From JBEKHI01 sp050012355 (GTDB taxonomy: Bacteria > Actinomycetota > Actinomycetes > Streptosporangiales > Streptosporangiaceae), in the NCBI GenBank assembly GCA_050012355.1, contig JBEKHI010000087.1, positions 1 to 23,225 on the forward strand: DNA of 23,225 nucleotides. The letters run 5' to 3'. Both the position numbers and the translations under genes were made by a program. The notes below the pieces were generated by a model, which saw only the letters and a program-made list of their open reading frames with translations, ran no database searches and had not been told where the DNA came from. Shown here piece after piece: positions 1 to 7,559 of the stretch. Position 1 is the first letter of the stretch, and each line of letters starts with the position of its first letter.

Positions 1-1
1 C

Positions 2-1120
2 GTGCTGTACGGCGTGGCGCCGGCCTCGGACGACGCCACGATCCTGGCCGACCTGAAGACGGACCTGTGGACCAATGAGTACGGGCCGCTGCCGTTTACC
101 TCCGGCACCGGCTACTCGCAGACCATCAGCCCGTACATCAGCGGTTATGAGCTGGATGCCCGGCTGGCCACCGGTGATACGGCCGACGCCGAGTCGCTGC
201 TGGAGACCTTGTGGGGTCACATGATCGCCTCGGGTCCCGATGACACCGGGACGATGTGGGAGAACGTCGCCACCGATGGCGACCCGGGCTTCGGGGCGTC
301 ATCCAGTCTCTCGCACGGCTGGTCTAGCACGCCGGCCTCAGCACTGTCGGGATACATGCTCGGCATTCAGCCCGTCACCGCCGGCTACGCGACCTGGCTC
401 GTGCAGCCGGAACCCGGCGACCTGAGCTGGGCAGAAGGCCAGGCTCCAACGCCATACGGTGACCTGCAAGTGTCGTGGGCCGCCGAAAGCGGCGTCGGTG
501 AGTTCAGCATGAACGTGACCGCTCCGTCGGGCACCAGCGGCACCATCGCCGTCCCGGTCGGCAGCGCCAGCGACCCGATCGTGGAGGTTGGCGGCCAGAC
601 GGTGTGGAGCAACGGCTCGTTCACGGCGGTCAGCGGGATCAGCGGTGCGTCGCAGTCTGGCGGCTACGTCTACCTCACCGGCGTACAGCCCGGAACGTAC
701 CTGGTCGCGGCGAACCCCGGGCCGTCCGGCGCGCCGACCGGGTACACCGAGTGCGCGGCAGAGAACGGCACCTGCTCGTTCACCGGTACCGAGTCGGTAG
801 CTTTCGGCGCGGACGGCATCTTCACCTACCAGACCCTGACCGGCGGCACCGCCTGTGACAACACGGTCTTCGGTGACCCCGACTACGGAATCGTCAAGTC
901 CTGCTACGTCGGGCCGGTCACCACCGGGCCCAGCGGGTCGACATACTGCGCTCCGGAGAACGGCCTGTGCTCCTTCACCGGCACTCAGACGGTCGCCTTC
1001 GGAGCCGGCAGCTCATTCATCGAGAAGACTCTTACCGGCGGCACCCCGTGCACGGACGCGGTCTTCACCGACCCCGACTACGGGGTCGTGAAGGCGTGCT
1101 TCCTTATCCCATCCGGCTAA
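2..1120 (+). CDS. Alpha-L-rhamnosidase-like glycoside hydrolase, C-terminal part (5' end outside window)
   Basis: Only the C-terminal 372 residues are present; the frame is open from the first bases, so the GTG at base 2 is probably internal. Residues about 1-120 resemble the end of the (alpha/alpha)6 catalytic barrel of GH78 rhamnosidases, with the stretch SLSHGWSSTPASALSGYMLG (residues about 102-121). A short beta domain follows (YATWLVQPEPGDLSWAEG, then TPYGDLQVSW), as in this family. The enzyme would release terminal L-rhamnose from plant or microbial glycans outside the cell. After about residue 245 come two tandem four-cysteine modules (separate entry), probably an accessory disulfide-bonded domain. 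The TAA stop overlaps a transporter relic on the other strand. Family assignment is by recognition of the C-terminal motifs; the catalytic acids lie upstream of the window, so activity cannot be judged and other six-hairpin glycosidases are possible. Confidence 0.72.
   Translation: MLYGVAPASDDATILADLKTDLWTNEYGPLPFTSGTGYSQTISPYISGYELDARLATGDTADAESLLETLWGHMIASGPDDTGTMWENVATDGDPGFGASSSLSHGWSSTPASALSGYMLGIQPVTAGYATWLVQPEPGDLSWAEGQAPTPYGDLQVSWAAESGVGEFSMNVTAPSGTSGTIAVPVGSASDPIVEVGGQTVWSNGSFTAVSGISGASQSGGYVYLTGVQPGTYLVAANPGPSGAPTGYTECAAENGTCSFTGTESVAFGADGIFTYQTLTGGTACDNTVFGDPDYGIVKSCYVGPVTTGPSGSTYCAPENGLCSFTGTQTVAFGAGSSFIEKTLTGGTPCTDAVFTDPDYGVVKACFLIPSG
743..1105 (+). repeat. Tandem four-cysteine modules at the C-terminus of the rhamnosidase-like protein
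   Basis: Two copies of a 54-56 residue module lie at 743-910 (residues 248-303) and 944-1105 (residues 315-368), joined by a short Gly/Pro/Ser/Thr linker. Each reads C-x2-E-N-G-x-C-S-F-T-G-T, then VAFGA, LTGGT-x-C, F-x-D-P-D-Y-G and finally V-K-x-C. The spacing of the four cysteines is conserved, which suggests disulfides and an exported protein. Similar tails occur on actinobacterial secreted glycosidases (from memory). A role in carbohydrate or cell-surface binding is inference. Confidence 0.8.
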
Positions 1121-1922
1121 ACGCGGCCGGCCGAGCCAGCTCGGAGCCGACCAAGCACGGTCTCCGAGCAGCGCGAGCGCGGCGGGGAGCAGGATGCCGC
1201 GCACCAGAGTGGCATCGATCAGGATCGCCGCGGCCCTGTCGAGTCAGGCCGCGAACGGATAATCCCGGGGAGGGTTCCGTGGCTCCTTCCGATAGCGCGG
1301 GGGTGTGGTCGGCCGGGTAGATCCCGTACTGGCCGTTGGTGTGTCCGGCGTCCATGTCGTGCCACCAGGCTGCTACCGCGTCGGCGAGGATCTCGGCGTC
1401 ATCGGGCGTGCCTTCGTTGGTCAGCACCTCCAAGCCGCCGAACTCGAAACGCACATCCAGCGTGTACGTGTGCCCTCCAGGTCCGCGACGGTCGGCGAAC
1501 GCCAGGTCCATCGTGTGTCGGCGTTCAGCTCCAGCGGGCCAGGTCAGGTCGATGCTTGGCTGAGACAGCCAGGTCGGCGGGGTACTGGAGTCGAAGATCT
1601 CGGTCGGCTGGTCATACAGATGGCAGCCAGACCAGCGGCGCAGCCAGTTCGCGATTCCGGCAGCGTCCCGCAGCAGGACAGGCGGGCCGGGCTCTTTCGC
1701 CCCGGAGCTGGGCTTGCGCCGCACCCGCCGCAGCCGGACGATGGCGCGTGATATATCCCGCAGCACGAGCGTCCGTTCGGGCTGCGGAGCGTCGGTGCCG
1801 CTCGGGTGCAGCAGCACACCCAGCCGCAACCGAGCCGTGCGCGCGGTGGGATCGAGCTCGGCGTCAAGCACTGTCGACTCGTCGATGACGCCATCCAAGC
1901 GCCGGTACGGAGAAGGGCCCAT
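1104..1922 (-). CDS. Protein of unknown function with chimeric C-terminus
   Basis: I do not recognise a named family. Residues 1 to about 215 look like real coding sequence: balanced composition with motifs such as YRRLDGVIDESTVLDAELDP, GVLLHPSG, WPAGAERRHTMDLAFADRRG, DVRFEFGGLEVLTNEG and AAWWHDMDAG, which suggest a soluble, mostly beta protein. The last 50 or so residues (after about SPGLSV) turn Arg/Ala/Pro-rich and are the out-of-frame reading of the MMPL relic, so the native C-terminus was probably replaced when the relic was joined on. The ATG start at 1922-1920 lacks a Shine-Dalgarno but has TACTAT eight nt upstream, fitting a leaderless message. It lies 90 bp downstream of the broken NB-ARC/TPR gene, on the same strand. 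It may be a damaged gene that still encodes a folded domain. Confidence 0.5.
   Translation of the reverse strand: MGPSPYRRLDGVIDESTVLDAELDPTARTARLRLGVLLHPSGTDAPQPERTLVLRDISRAIVRLRRVRRKPSSGAKEPGPPVLLRDAAGIANWLRRWSGCHLYDQPTEIFDSSTPPTWLSQPSIDLTWPAGAERRHTMDLAFADRRGPGGHTYTLDVRFEFGGLEVLTNEGTPDDAEILADAVAAWWHDMDAGHTNGQYGIYPADHTPALSEGATEPSPGLSVRGLTRQGRGDPDRCHSGARHPAPRRARAARRPCLVGSELARPAAFSRMG
1127..1246 (-). pseudogene. Relic of an MMPL/RND-family transporter (last transmembrane segment and tail)
   Basis: Reading the minus strand from 1243 down gives LDRAAAILIDATLVRGILLP, then about 18 more residues ending APSWLGR near 1127. This matches the C-terminal end of MMPL transporters, where the final helix reads like A-x-L-x-D-A-T-x-V-R-x-x-L-x-P-A followed by LLG...W..P.WL. 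An in-frame TGA (1244-1246) lies directly upstream, and no other MMPL sequence is visible on either side, so about 39 residues of a protein usually over 700 residues long survive. The relic overlaps, out of frame, the last third of the unknown gene at 1104-1922 and touches the stop of the rhamnosidase gene. Confidence 0.72.
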
Positions 1923-1930
1923 GTCACCCG

Positions 1931-1936
1931 ATAGTA
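1931..1936 (-). promoter_or_regulatory. -10 box TACTAT of the unknown gene (leaderless type)
   Basis: TACTAT on the minus strand ends 8 nt before the ATG at 1922, and no purine-rich Shine-Dalgarno lies between. No clear -35 is visible. It matches the pattern seen at other starts in this window. Confidence 0.5.
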
Positions 1937-2012
1937 CGAAAGAGAGACCGTAGTTGCGGTCGCACCCCGATCTCGGCAGTGAGTTAGGGCATGGCGGGGA
2001 CGGCCTGGCCGG

Positions 2013-2738
2013 CTAGGTGGCGTGTGTCGGGTCGTCGGTAGCTGCGGCGAGCCGGGCACGGATTTCGTCGGCTTCCGGGGCGCCGATCGCGGTATAGCGG
2101 GTGAGGGCCTCCTGCCAGTGCTGCCGGGCCTGGGGTGAGTCGCCGTCGGCGTGGTATGCGCGCGCCTTGCCGGCGTCACTTGTCTGGCAGAGAACATCCC
2201 CGAGACCATCGAGCGTGTCGGCCTCCAGGTCCCGATCGCCGATCTCGCGGGACAAGGCCAGGGCCTGCTCGAAGTTCCCGGCGGCTTGCTCGTAGCGGCC
2301 CAAGTGCGCCTCACTAAGGCCCATGCAGCTCAGCACGTGTGCCTCTCCGTCCCGGTCGCCCGTCTCACGGAACACGGGCAGCGCCTGCTGGTAGTAATCA
2401 GCGGCCTGCTGAAAGCGGCCTAGCTCCCAGTTGGCATCGCCGATGTTTTTGAGTGCCGCTGCCTCAGCGGCGTGGTCACCGGTGAGTCGGGTCGCGCTGA
2501 GCGCAGGGCCGACGATAGTGAGTGCCTCGGCGAAGTGCCCGCCGTTGAACAGGTAACTGGTGAGGGTGTCGGCCAGCCGGGTGGCGTGGCTGGGCCAGCC
2601 GTGGGTGGCGGTGTGCGTGATGGTTGCTACCAGGCTGGCGCGTTGGGCGTTCAGCCAGTTCCGTGCTGTTGCAGGATCGGCTAGCGGCGGGGCGGGGGCA
2701 GCGGGCTGGGAAATGCGGGGTCGGCGGTGGCGGATAGT
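2013..2738 (-). pseudogene. C-terminal TPR half of a broken AfsR-like NB-ARC/TPR protein
   Basis: This minus-strand frame, offset from the NB-ARC frame, reads on from about 2738: TIRHRRPRISQPAAPAPPLA, DPATARNWLNAQRASLVATI, ATRLADTLTSYLFNGGH, then TPR units (GDANWELGRFQQAADYYQQA, MGLSEAHLGRYEQAAGNFEQ, GLGDVLCQTSDAGKA) and ends ALTRYTAIGAPEADEIRARLA. This is the usual C-terminal layout of actinobacterial NB-ARC/TPR regulators, so the two halves were one gene. Near 2162 the join GKA/RAYHADGDSPQARQHW seems to skip about 30 residues of one TPR unit, an in-frame deletion inferred from the family pattern. A GTG at 2375 could start a 120-residue TPR-only protein, but there is no support for its expression. 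Confidence 0.8.
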
Positions 2739-3619
2739 TCGCGGGCGTAGCCGCGCAGCAAGTCGTGCATACCGTACCGGCCTGGTGCGGCGGGCTGGAT
2801 CAGGTGCGCGCGGGCTAGCGCGTCCAGCGCCTGGCAGGCCTGCGGCACGGTTGTGCCGGTGAGGGCGGCGACCGCATACGGCTCGAAGTCCGGGCCGGGG
2901 TGCAGGCCGAGTAGCCGGAAGGTCCTCGCGTCAGCGTCGTCGAGGTGGGAAAGGGACCAGGAGAACACGGTCCGCACCTGCGTGCGGGGGTCCCCGCCCG
3001 CCGCCAGCAGGTCCAGCCGGGTAGGCAGGTCAGCCAGCTCGCTAGCCAGCACGGCCAGTGATATCGCCGGGCGGCGGGCGGCGCCGTCTCCCGCTATCAG
3101 CCCGATCAGCGCGTCCCTGCTGGTCACCAGCACGGTACAGGTCTTGGTGCCGGGCAGCAGCGGTCGTACCTGGTCAGCTGATCCGGCGTTGTCCAGCACG
3201 ATCAGCATTCGCTTGCCGACCAGCAGGCTGCGGTAGAGGGCGGCACGCTCGTCCTGGTCCAGTGGGATGTCCTGGCCGGGCACGCTCAGCGAGCCCAGGA
3301 ACCCGGCCAGCGCGTCGGTGGCCGGCACAGGCAGGCCGGGGTCATAGCCGCGCAGGTTCACATACAACTGCCCGTCGGGGAACCGTCCGGCTACCTGGTG
3401 GGCCCAGCGCACGGCCAGCGCGGTCTTGCCGACGCCTGCGGTCCCGCCGATCGCCGAGATCAGCACTGCCCCGGGAGCCTGCTCTCCGGACCGGTCTAGC
3501 AGCCTGGTGAGTGCCTCGAGTTCGGCCGAGCGGCCGGTGAAGCCCCGCACCGCGAGCGGCAGTTCTCGCGGTGTGTCTCGCTGGAGCGCAGCTTGCTTGG
3601 TTTCTTCATTCACGCTCAC
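2681..3619 (-). pseudogene. NB-ARC ATPase half of a broken AfsR-like regulator
   Basis: The frame encodes 312 residues: a lead-in TPRELPLAVRGFTGRSAELE, a P-loop GGTAGVGKT (residues 58-66), a Walker B-like strand MLIVLDN (138-144), the LVTSRD motif (164-169) and the winged-helix start FRLLGLHPGPDFEPYAVAAL through MHDLLRGYARELS. No SARP or HTH DNA-binding domain precedes it. Two defects show. Around residue 180 (bases about 3070-3090), GDGA joins ARRPAISLA, omitting roughly 50 residues that normally include the CxxLPLAL (GLPL-type) motif needed to couple nucleotide state to signalling. After ELS (about 2735-2745) the frame shifts and stops at 2681, while TPR coding continues in another frame. 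The GTG start has TAATGT nine nt upstream. It is probably non-functional as a full regulator; an expressed ATPase fragment cannot be excluded. Confidence 0.82.
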
Positions 3620-3628
3620 TATGCGCAG

Positions 3629-3634
3629 ACATTA
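3629..3634 (-). promoter_or_regulatory. -10 box TAATGT of the NB-ARC gene (leaderless type)
   Basis: TAATGT on the minus strand lies nine nt before the GTG at 3619, with no Shine-Dalgarno. It is the loosest-spaced member of the leaderless set in this window. Confidence 0.4.
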
Positions 3635-3650
3635 CCGGTTCCCCGGGAAA

Positions 3651-3690
3651 GTTTTGAGTTTCTGGTGCCAGAGCCCCAGAAACTCAAAAC
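3651..3690 (-). terminator. Perfect 15-bp inverted repeat, likely terminator of the NYN gene
   Basis: Arms GTTTTGAGTTTCTGG (3651-3665) and CCAGAAACTCAAAAC (3676-3690) pair perfectly around a 10-nt loop. The hairpin begins 13 bp past the NYN stop (3703) and ends 32 bp before the NB-ARC start (3619). It is much richer in A/T than its surroundings. On the minus strand the stem is followed by TTTCCC, so the U-tract is weak; a role as terminator or mRNA-end stabiliser is inference. Each flanking gene also has its own -10 candidate. Confidence 0.65.
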
Positions 3691-3702
3691 GCTAGGGGAC
3701 GC

Positions 3703-4695
3703 TCAGGGCCGGGACCGGCCGACTCCGATGCCGAACTCCCGGTGTACCCGTGCCCAGAAGGCGTCACGCAGCCACTCCCTGGCCTCCTGGTAAGGCCGCA
3801 GCGACTGGCCGAGTTCCTTTTCCGCCTCGACGAGCAGTTCCTTGTCGATGACCGGCGGCAAGATCGGCCCCGGCAGCAGGTCACGGATGTTGTCCTGGCC
3901 GCGGGTCAGGATCCACTTGTGCGCGACGTGCTCGCCGGCTTCCTCGACGTGGCGCCGGTCGGGGCCGAGCTTGGGCAGCGGCCCGGTGGCGTAGGCGTTG
4001 CGCGGTCCGGTGAGCACCGGCTGGGCCCCGGTCCGCCGCTCCGGCCGTTCCCGGTGACTCTCGCCGAACAGCTGGGACGGGGACGGCACGGTCGCCGGGC
4101 TGTCCTGGCGGGCGGCCTGCTCGCTGACCGGGTTCTTGGTGAAGTAGGGACGCAAGAACCCGCTGTCCAGCACGTCGACGGTGTCGGATTCCCAGACCAG
4201 CCGTTCCGCCTGGTTGGTGCCGTATGGCGGCTCGATGCCCCACAGGTGTACCCGGACGCCATAGGCCTGCGCGGCCTCGACGGCGGGCACCATGTCCTCG
4301 TCGCCGGCGATCAGCACCGCGTCGGTGATCGCCCGGTGCCTGGCCAGCGCCTCCATGTCGGCGCGGATCTGCGCGTCGACGCCCTTTTGCTGGCCGCGTG
4401 CGTTCAGGTTGCCCAAGCGCAGTTTCACCCAGGCCATCTGCGCGACCACGCGCTGATCGATTGTGGGGACCCGGTCCCGGGCCGCGTCGTACCAGTAGAC
4501 GCGAAGCAACTCGCCGCGGATGAGCTCGTCGGCGTGTTTCGTGACTGCTTGGATAAGCGGCACCGCGTCCACGCGAAAATCGCGCCGTGAGCTCGTTGCG
4601 AACAACAGCTCGCCGGCGGCGGCGTAGATGTACCCGACGTCGACCATGACGGCGTACCTGGCGAGGACAGGCATCGGGGCGGCGAATTCGCTCAT
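3703..4695 (-). CDS. NYN-domain protein (PIN-like, DUF88/LabA type), putative ribonuclease
   Basis: The 330-residue protein opens with a NYN fold: YAVMVDVGYIYAAAG (Asp19 in the first strand), KGVDAQIRADMEALARHRAI (Asp107) and AVLIAGDEDMVPAVEAAQAY (Asp132, Asp134). These are the acidic residues that bind Mg2+ in PIN/NYN nucleases, so single-stranded RNA cleavage is the likely activity; the RNA target is unknown. Residues about 200-250 are a Pro/Ser/Arg-rich linker. Residues about 255-330 form a helical C-terminal region (IDKELLVEAEKELGQSLRPY) that I cannot name. Length is usual for actinobacterial two-part NYN proteins. The ATG start has TAGAGT eight nt upstream, and the gene is divergent from ppc across 252 bp of dyad-rich DNA. 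A perfect inverted repeat follows its stop. Confidence 0.82.
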   Translation of the reverse strand: MSEFAAPMPVLARYAVMVDVGYIYAAAGELLFATSSRRDFRVDAVPLIQAVTKHADELIRGELLRVYWYDAARDRVPTIDQRVVAQMAWVKLRLGNLNARGQQKGVDAQIRADMEALARHRAITDAVLIAGDEDMVPAVEAAQAYGVRVHLWGIEPPYGTNQAERLVWESDTVDVLDSGFLRPYFTKNPVSEQAARQDSPATVPSPSQLFGESHRERPERRTGAQPVLTGPRNAYATGPLPKLGPDRRHVEEAGEHVAHKWILTRGQDNIRDLLPGPILPPVIDKELLVEAEKELGQSLRPYQEAREWLRDAFWARVHREFGIGVGRSRP

Positions 4696-4703
4696 CGTCT
4701 CCG

Positions 4704-4709
4704 ACTCTA
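4704..4709 (-). promoter_or_regulatory. -10 box TAGAGT of the NYN gene (leaderless type)
   Basis: TAGAGT on the minus strand ends eight nt before the ATG at 4695. A GGAG lies between, but only 4 nt from the start, which is close for a Shine-Dalgarno. Confidence 0.45.
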
Positions 4710-4769
4710 GGGCAGGCTGCTAGGTGCGTGCGCCGGATGTACTGGGATTGCCGGCAGAACCTTCTTGTT

Positions 4770-4859
4770 TCGTCACGTTATGTGTTGATCCCGCAGTTCG
4801 CGGAATCGAAATGCCCCGTCCGTGCTTCATTCATGGCCATAACGTCGTGACGATTCCGC
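4770..4859. promoter_or_regulatory. Nested inverted repeats between the NYN gene and ppc
   Basis: TCGTCACGTTATG (4770-4782) is mirrored by CATAACGTCGTGACGA (4838-4853), the second arm carrying three extra bases. Inside and overlapping it, GCGGAATCG (4800-4808) is mirrored perfectly by CGATTCCGC (4851-4859). The two dyads share part of their right arms, so as RNA they would be alternatives; as DNA they could be regulator sites for either divergent gene. No family-specific operator is recognised. Confidence 0.45.
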
Positions 4860-4908
4860 CCCGAACCGCTCCGCCTCCTCGGTGAACAGTTCAAGTCCGG
4901 ACCCCGGC

Positions 4909-4941
4909 AAAGGTGTAGACCTTTGTTGGCTCGGTTAGGCT
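4909..4941 (+). promoter_or_regulatory. ppc promoter region with 16-bp palindrome and TAGGCT box
   Basis: AAAGGT (4909-4914) and ACCTTT (4919-4924) form a perfect palindrome around GTAG. It lies where the -35 element should be for the TAGGCT box at 4936-4941. That box ends six nt before the GTG of ppc, and there is no Shine-Dalgarno, so ppc is probably leaderless and the palindrome is a candidate operator. Confidence 0.45.
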
Positions 4942-4947
4942 CTTGCT

Positions 4948-7539
4948 GTGAGCACAGAGACGGTGGACAGGGATAGCGACCGGCTGCAGATGCCGGAAGC
5001 CATGCGGCGCGACGTTAGGCTGCTCGGGGACGTCCTGGGGCAGGTCATCAGCGAAGCTGGCGGCGACGACTTGCTGCGCGACGTGGAAAAGCTTCGGCAT
5101 GCGGTCATCGCTGCCCGTTCCGGCGCCCAGCCTTCCGGCGGGGAACAGACCGACATCGAGGCTCTGGTCGCCGCCTGGCCGGTGGAACGCGCCGAACTGG
5201 TCGCCAGGGCGTTCACGGTCTACTTCCACCTTGCGAACCTCGCCGAGGAACTGCACCGGATCCGCACGCTGCGGGAACGGGACACCGGCGACGAGCCGCT
5301 CAAGGACTCCATCGCCGACGCGCTGTCGCGAGTCGACCCGGACCTGGCTGGCCTGCGGATCTATCCGGTCTTCACCGCGCACCCGACCGAGGCCCGCCGC
5401 CGCGCGGTTACCGCGGCGCTGCGCCGGATCGCGGTCCGGCTGGCGGAGCTCGATGACCCGCGGCCGGGCGCCTCGGCGCGGGCCGAGGCGCTCCGCGCGC
5501 TGCGCGAGGAAGTGGACCTGCTGTGGCGCACATCGGAGCTGCGGTCCCGGCCGATGAGCCCGATCGACGAGGTCCGCACGGTGCTGTCTGCCTTCGACGA
5601 GACGCTGTTCCGCCTGATCCCGAAGGTGTACCGGTCGATGGACTTCGCGCTTGAGGGCGAGGCTAGTGGCCGGGTGCCTAGCCGGGTCCCGGCGTTCCTG
5701 CGGTACGGCTCCTGGGTTGGCGCCGACCGTGACGGAAACCCGAATGTCACCGCGTCAGTGACGCGGGAGGCGGCGGTCATCGGCGCGGACCACGCGCTCC
5801 GCGCGCTGGAGGCGGCCACCACCAGGATCGGCCGGGCGCTTACCGTCCAGGAAGATTCGGCGCCGCCATCGCCGGAGCTTCGCCGGCTGCTCACCGCCGC
5901 CACCTCTGACTACCCCGAGCTGCTCGGTGAGATCCTCGCCCGCTCGCCGCAGGAGCCGTACCGCACGGCACTCCTATATATGGCGCAGCGGTTGCAAGCC
6001 ACCCGCACCCGCAACCTGGATATGGCTTACGGCGGTCCGGCTGAGTTCCTGGCCGATCTGCGCGTGGTGCAGGAATCCCTCGCGGCGGCCGGCGCGACCC
6101 GGCAGGCGTTCGGCGAACTGCAGCACCTGATCTGGCAGGCGGAAACGTTCGGCTTCCACGCTGCCTCCCTTGAGGTCAGGCAGCACAGCAAGGTGCACGC
6201 CGCCGCACTGGCGGAGCTGCGCGCGGGTGACCCGCCGTCCCCGATGACCGCTGAAGTGCTGGACACGATCAGGGCCATGGCATGGATCCAGCGTCGTTAT
6301 GGTCCTGATGCTGCCCGCCGGTACATCGTGTCCTTCACCCGGTCGGCTGACGACATCGCGGCGGTCTACGAGCTGGCGGAGTACGCCGGGGAGCCGCTGG
6401 AGCTGCAGGTGATCCCGCTATTCGAAAGCGGCGAGGACCTGGCGAACGCGCCGTCGGTGCTGTCCGGCATGATCGCCGCCCGGCCCGCCGACCACCTTGA
6501 GGTGATGCTCGGCTACTCCGACTCGGCGAAGGAACTCGGGCCCGCGTCGGCGACTCTGTCCTTGTTCCGCGCGCAGGCCGAGCTGGCCCAATGGTCGGCC
6601 GAGAACGGGGTCAAGCTCACCCTGTTCCACGGCCGCGGCGGCGCGCTCGGCCGGGGCGGCGGTCCGGCCGGACGCGCGGTGCGCGCGCAGGCGCCAGGCT
6701 CGGTCGATAACCGTTTCAAGGTCACCGAACAGGGTGAGGTGATCTTCGCTCGCTACGGCCAGCTCGCGATCGGCGAACGCCACCTCGAGCAGGTCACCTC
6801 CGCGGTCCTCGAAGCGTCCACCCAGCAGCACGCGGACCGCACCGCGGCGGTCGCGGCGACCTACGATGAGCTCGCATCCCAGGTCGACCTCGCGGCGCGG
6901 CAGGCATTCCGCACTCTGGTGGAGTCGCCAGGTTTCCCCGAATGGTTCGCCCGGGTGTCGCCGCTTGACGAGCTCTCCCGGCTGCGCATTGGCTCTCGCC
7001 CCGCCCGCCGCGGCCTCGCGGCCCCCGCGTCGCTCGATGACCTGCGCGCGATCCCATGGGTCTTCTCCTGGTCCCAGACCCGGATCAACCTCCCCGGCTG
7101 GTACGGACTCGGCTCCGGCCTGGCCGCCGCCGACCTGGATGAGCTACGCCGGGCGTACGCCGAGTGGCCGCTGTTCACCGTGCTGCTGGACAACGCCGAG
7201 ATGTCACTGGCCAAGACCGACCGGTCGATCGCTTCCCGTTACCTGTCGCTCGGCGACCGGCCGGACCTGACCGAGCTGGTCCTCGCCGAGTACGACCTCA
7301 CTCGCCGGCTTGTCCTGCAGGTCACCGGCCACTCTCGCCTGCTAGAGAACCGCACCGTCCTGTCCCGGGCCGTCGCCCTCCGCGACCCCTACGTGGACGC
7401 CCTCTCCTACCTGCAACTCCGCGCCCTGCGTGCCCTCCGCACCCCCGACGCGGCCACCGCCCCCGACCACGACCGCCTAGAGCGCCTCCTCCTGCTAACC
7501 GTAAGCGGCGTCTCCGCCGGCCTCCAAAACACCGGCTGA
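4948..7539 (+). CDS. ppc: Phosphoenolpyruvate carboxylase
   Basis: The enzyme carboxylates PEP with bicarbonate to oxaloacetate, the anaplerotic feed to the TCA cycle in the cytoplasm. At 863 residues it is near the short end of the bacterial range. Visible signatures are VFTAHPTEARRRAV (catalytic His145 in TAHPTE), GYSDSAKELG (about residues 522-531), LFHGRGGALGRGGGP with the FHGRGG loop at 560-565, the PEP-site region VTEQGEVIFARYGQ, and the conserved C-terminal QNTG (860-863) that closes on the active site. The GTG start at 4948 is chosen because TAGGCT lies six nt upstream with no Shine-Dalgarno. It is divergent from the NYN gene and convergent with the MmyB-like regulator; a palindromic repeat element separates it from the latter and may serve as terminator. 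No defect is seen. Confidence 0.97.
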   Translation: MSTETVDRDSDRLQMPEAMRRDVRLLGDVLGQVISEAGGDDLLRDVEKLRHAVIAARSGAQPSGGEQTDIEALVAAWPVERAELVARAFTVYFHLANLAEELHRIRTLRERDTGDEPLKDSIADALSRVDPDLAGLRIYPVFTAHPTEARRRAVTAALRRIAVRLAELDDPRPGASARAEALRALREEVDLLWRTSELRSRPMSPIDEVRTVLSAFDETLFRLIPKVYRSMDFALEGEASGRVPSRVPAFLRYGSWVGADRDGNPNVTASVTREAAVIGADHALRALEAATTRIGRALTVQEDSAPPSPELRRLLTAATSDYPELLGEILARSPQEPYRTALLYMAQRLQATRTRNLDMAYGGPAEFLADLRVVQESLAAAGATRQAFGELQHLIWQAETFGFHAASLEVRQHSKVHAAALAELRAGDPPSPMTAEVLDTIRAMAWIQRRYGPDAARRYIVSFTRSADDIAAVYELAEYAGEPLELQVIPLFESGEDLANAPSVLSGMIAARPADHLEVMLGYSDSAKELGPASATLSLFRAQAELAQWSAENGVKLTLFHGRGGALGRGGGPAGRAVRAQAPGSVDNRFKVTEQGEVIFARYGQLAIGERHLEQVTSAVLEASTQQHADRTAAVAATYDELASQVDLAARQAFRTLVESPGFPEWFARVSPLDELSRLRIGSRPARRGLAAPASLDDLRAIPWVFSWSQTRINLPGWYGLGSGLAAADLDELRRAYAEWPLFTVLLDNAEMSLAKTDRSIASRYLSLGDRPDLTELVLAEYDLTRRLVLQVTGHSRLLENRTVLSRAVALRDPYVDALSYLQLRALRALRTPDAATAPDHDRLERLLLLTVSGVSAGLQNTG

Positions 7540-7559
7540 CCGCTTCTCGCGACCCCGTG

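Noticed and set aside
1544..2314. 256-codon minus-strand frame across the unknown gene and the TPR region
   Set aside because: Composition is Pro/Ser/Arg/Thr-rich shadow sequence; two other frames in the same bases carry recognisable protein.
3651..3690. 15-bp perfect inverted repeat as the end of an insertion sequence
   Set aside because: The arms are adjacent with a 10-nt loop, no transposase or target duplication is present, and the place between two genes suits a terminator.
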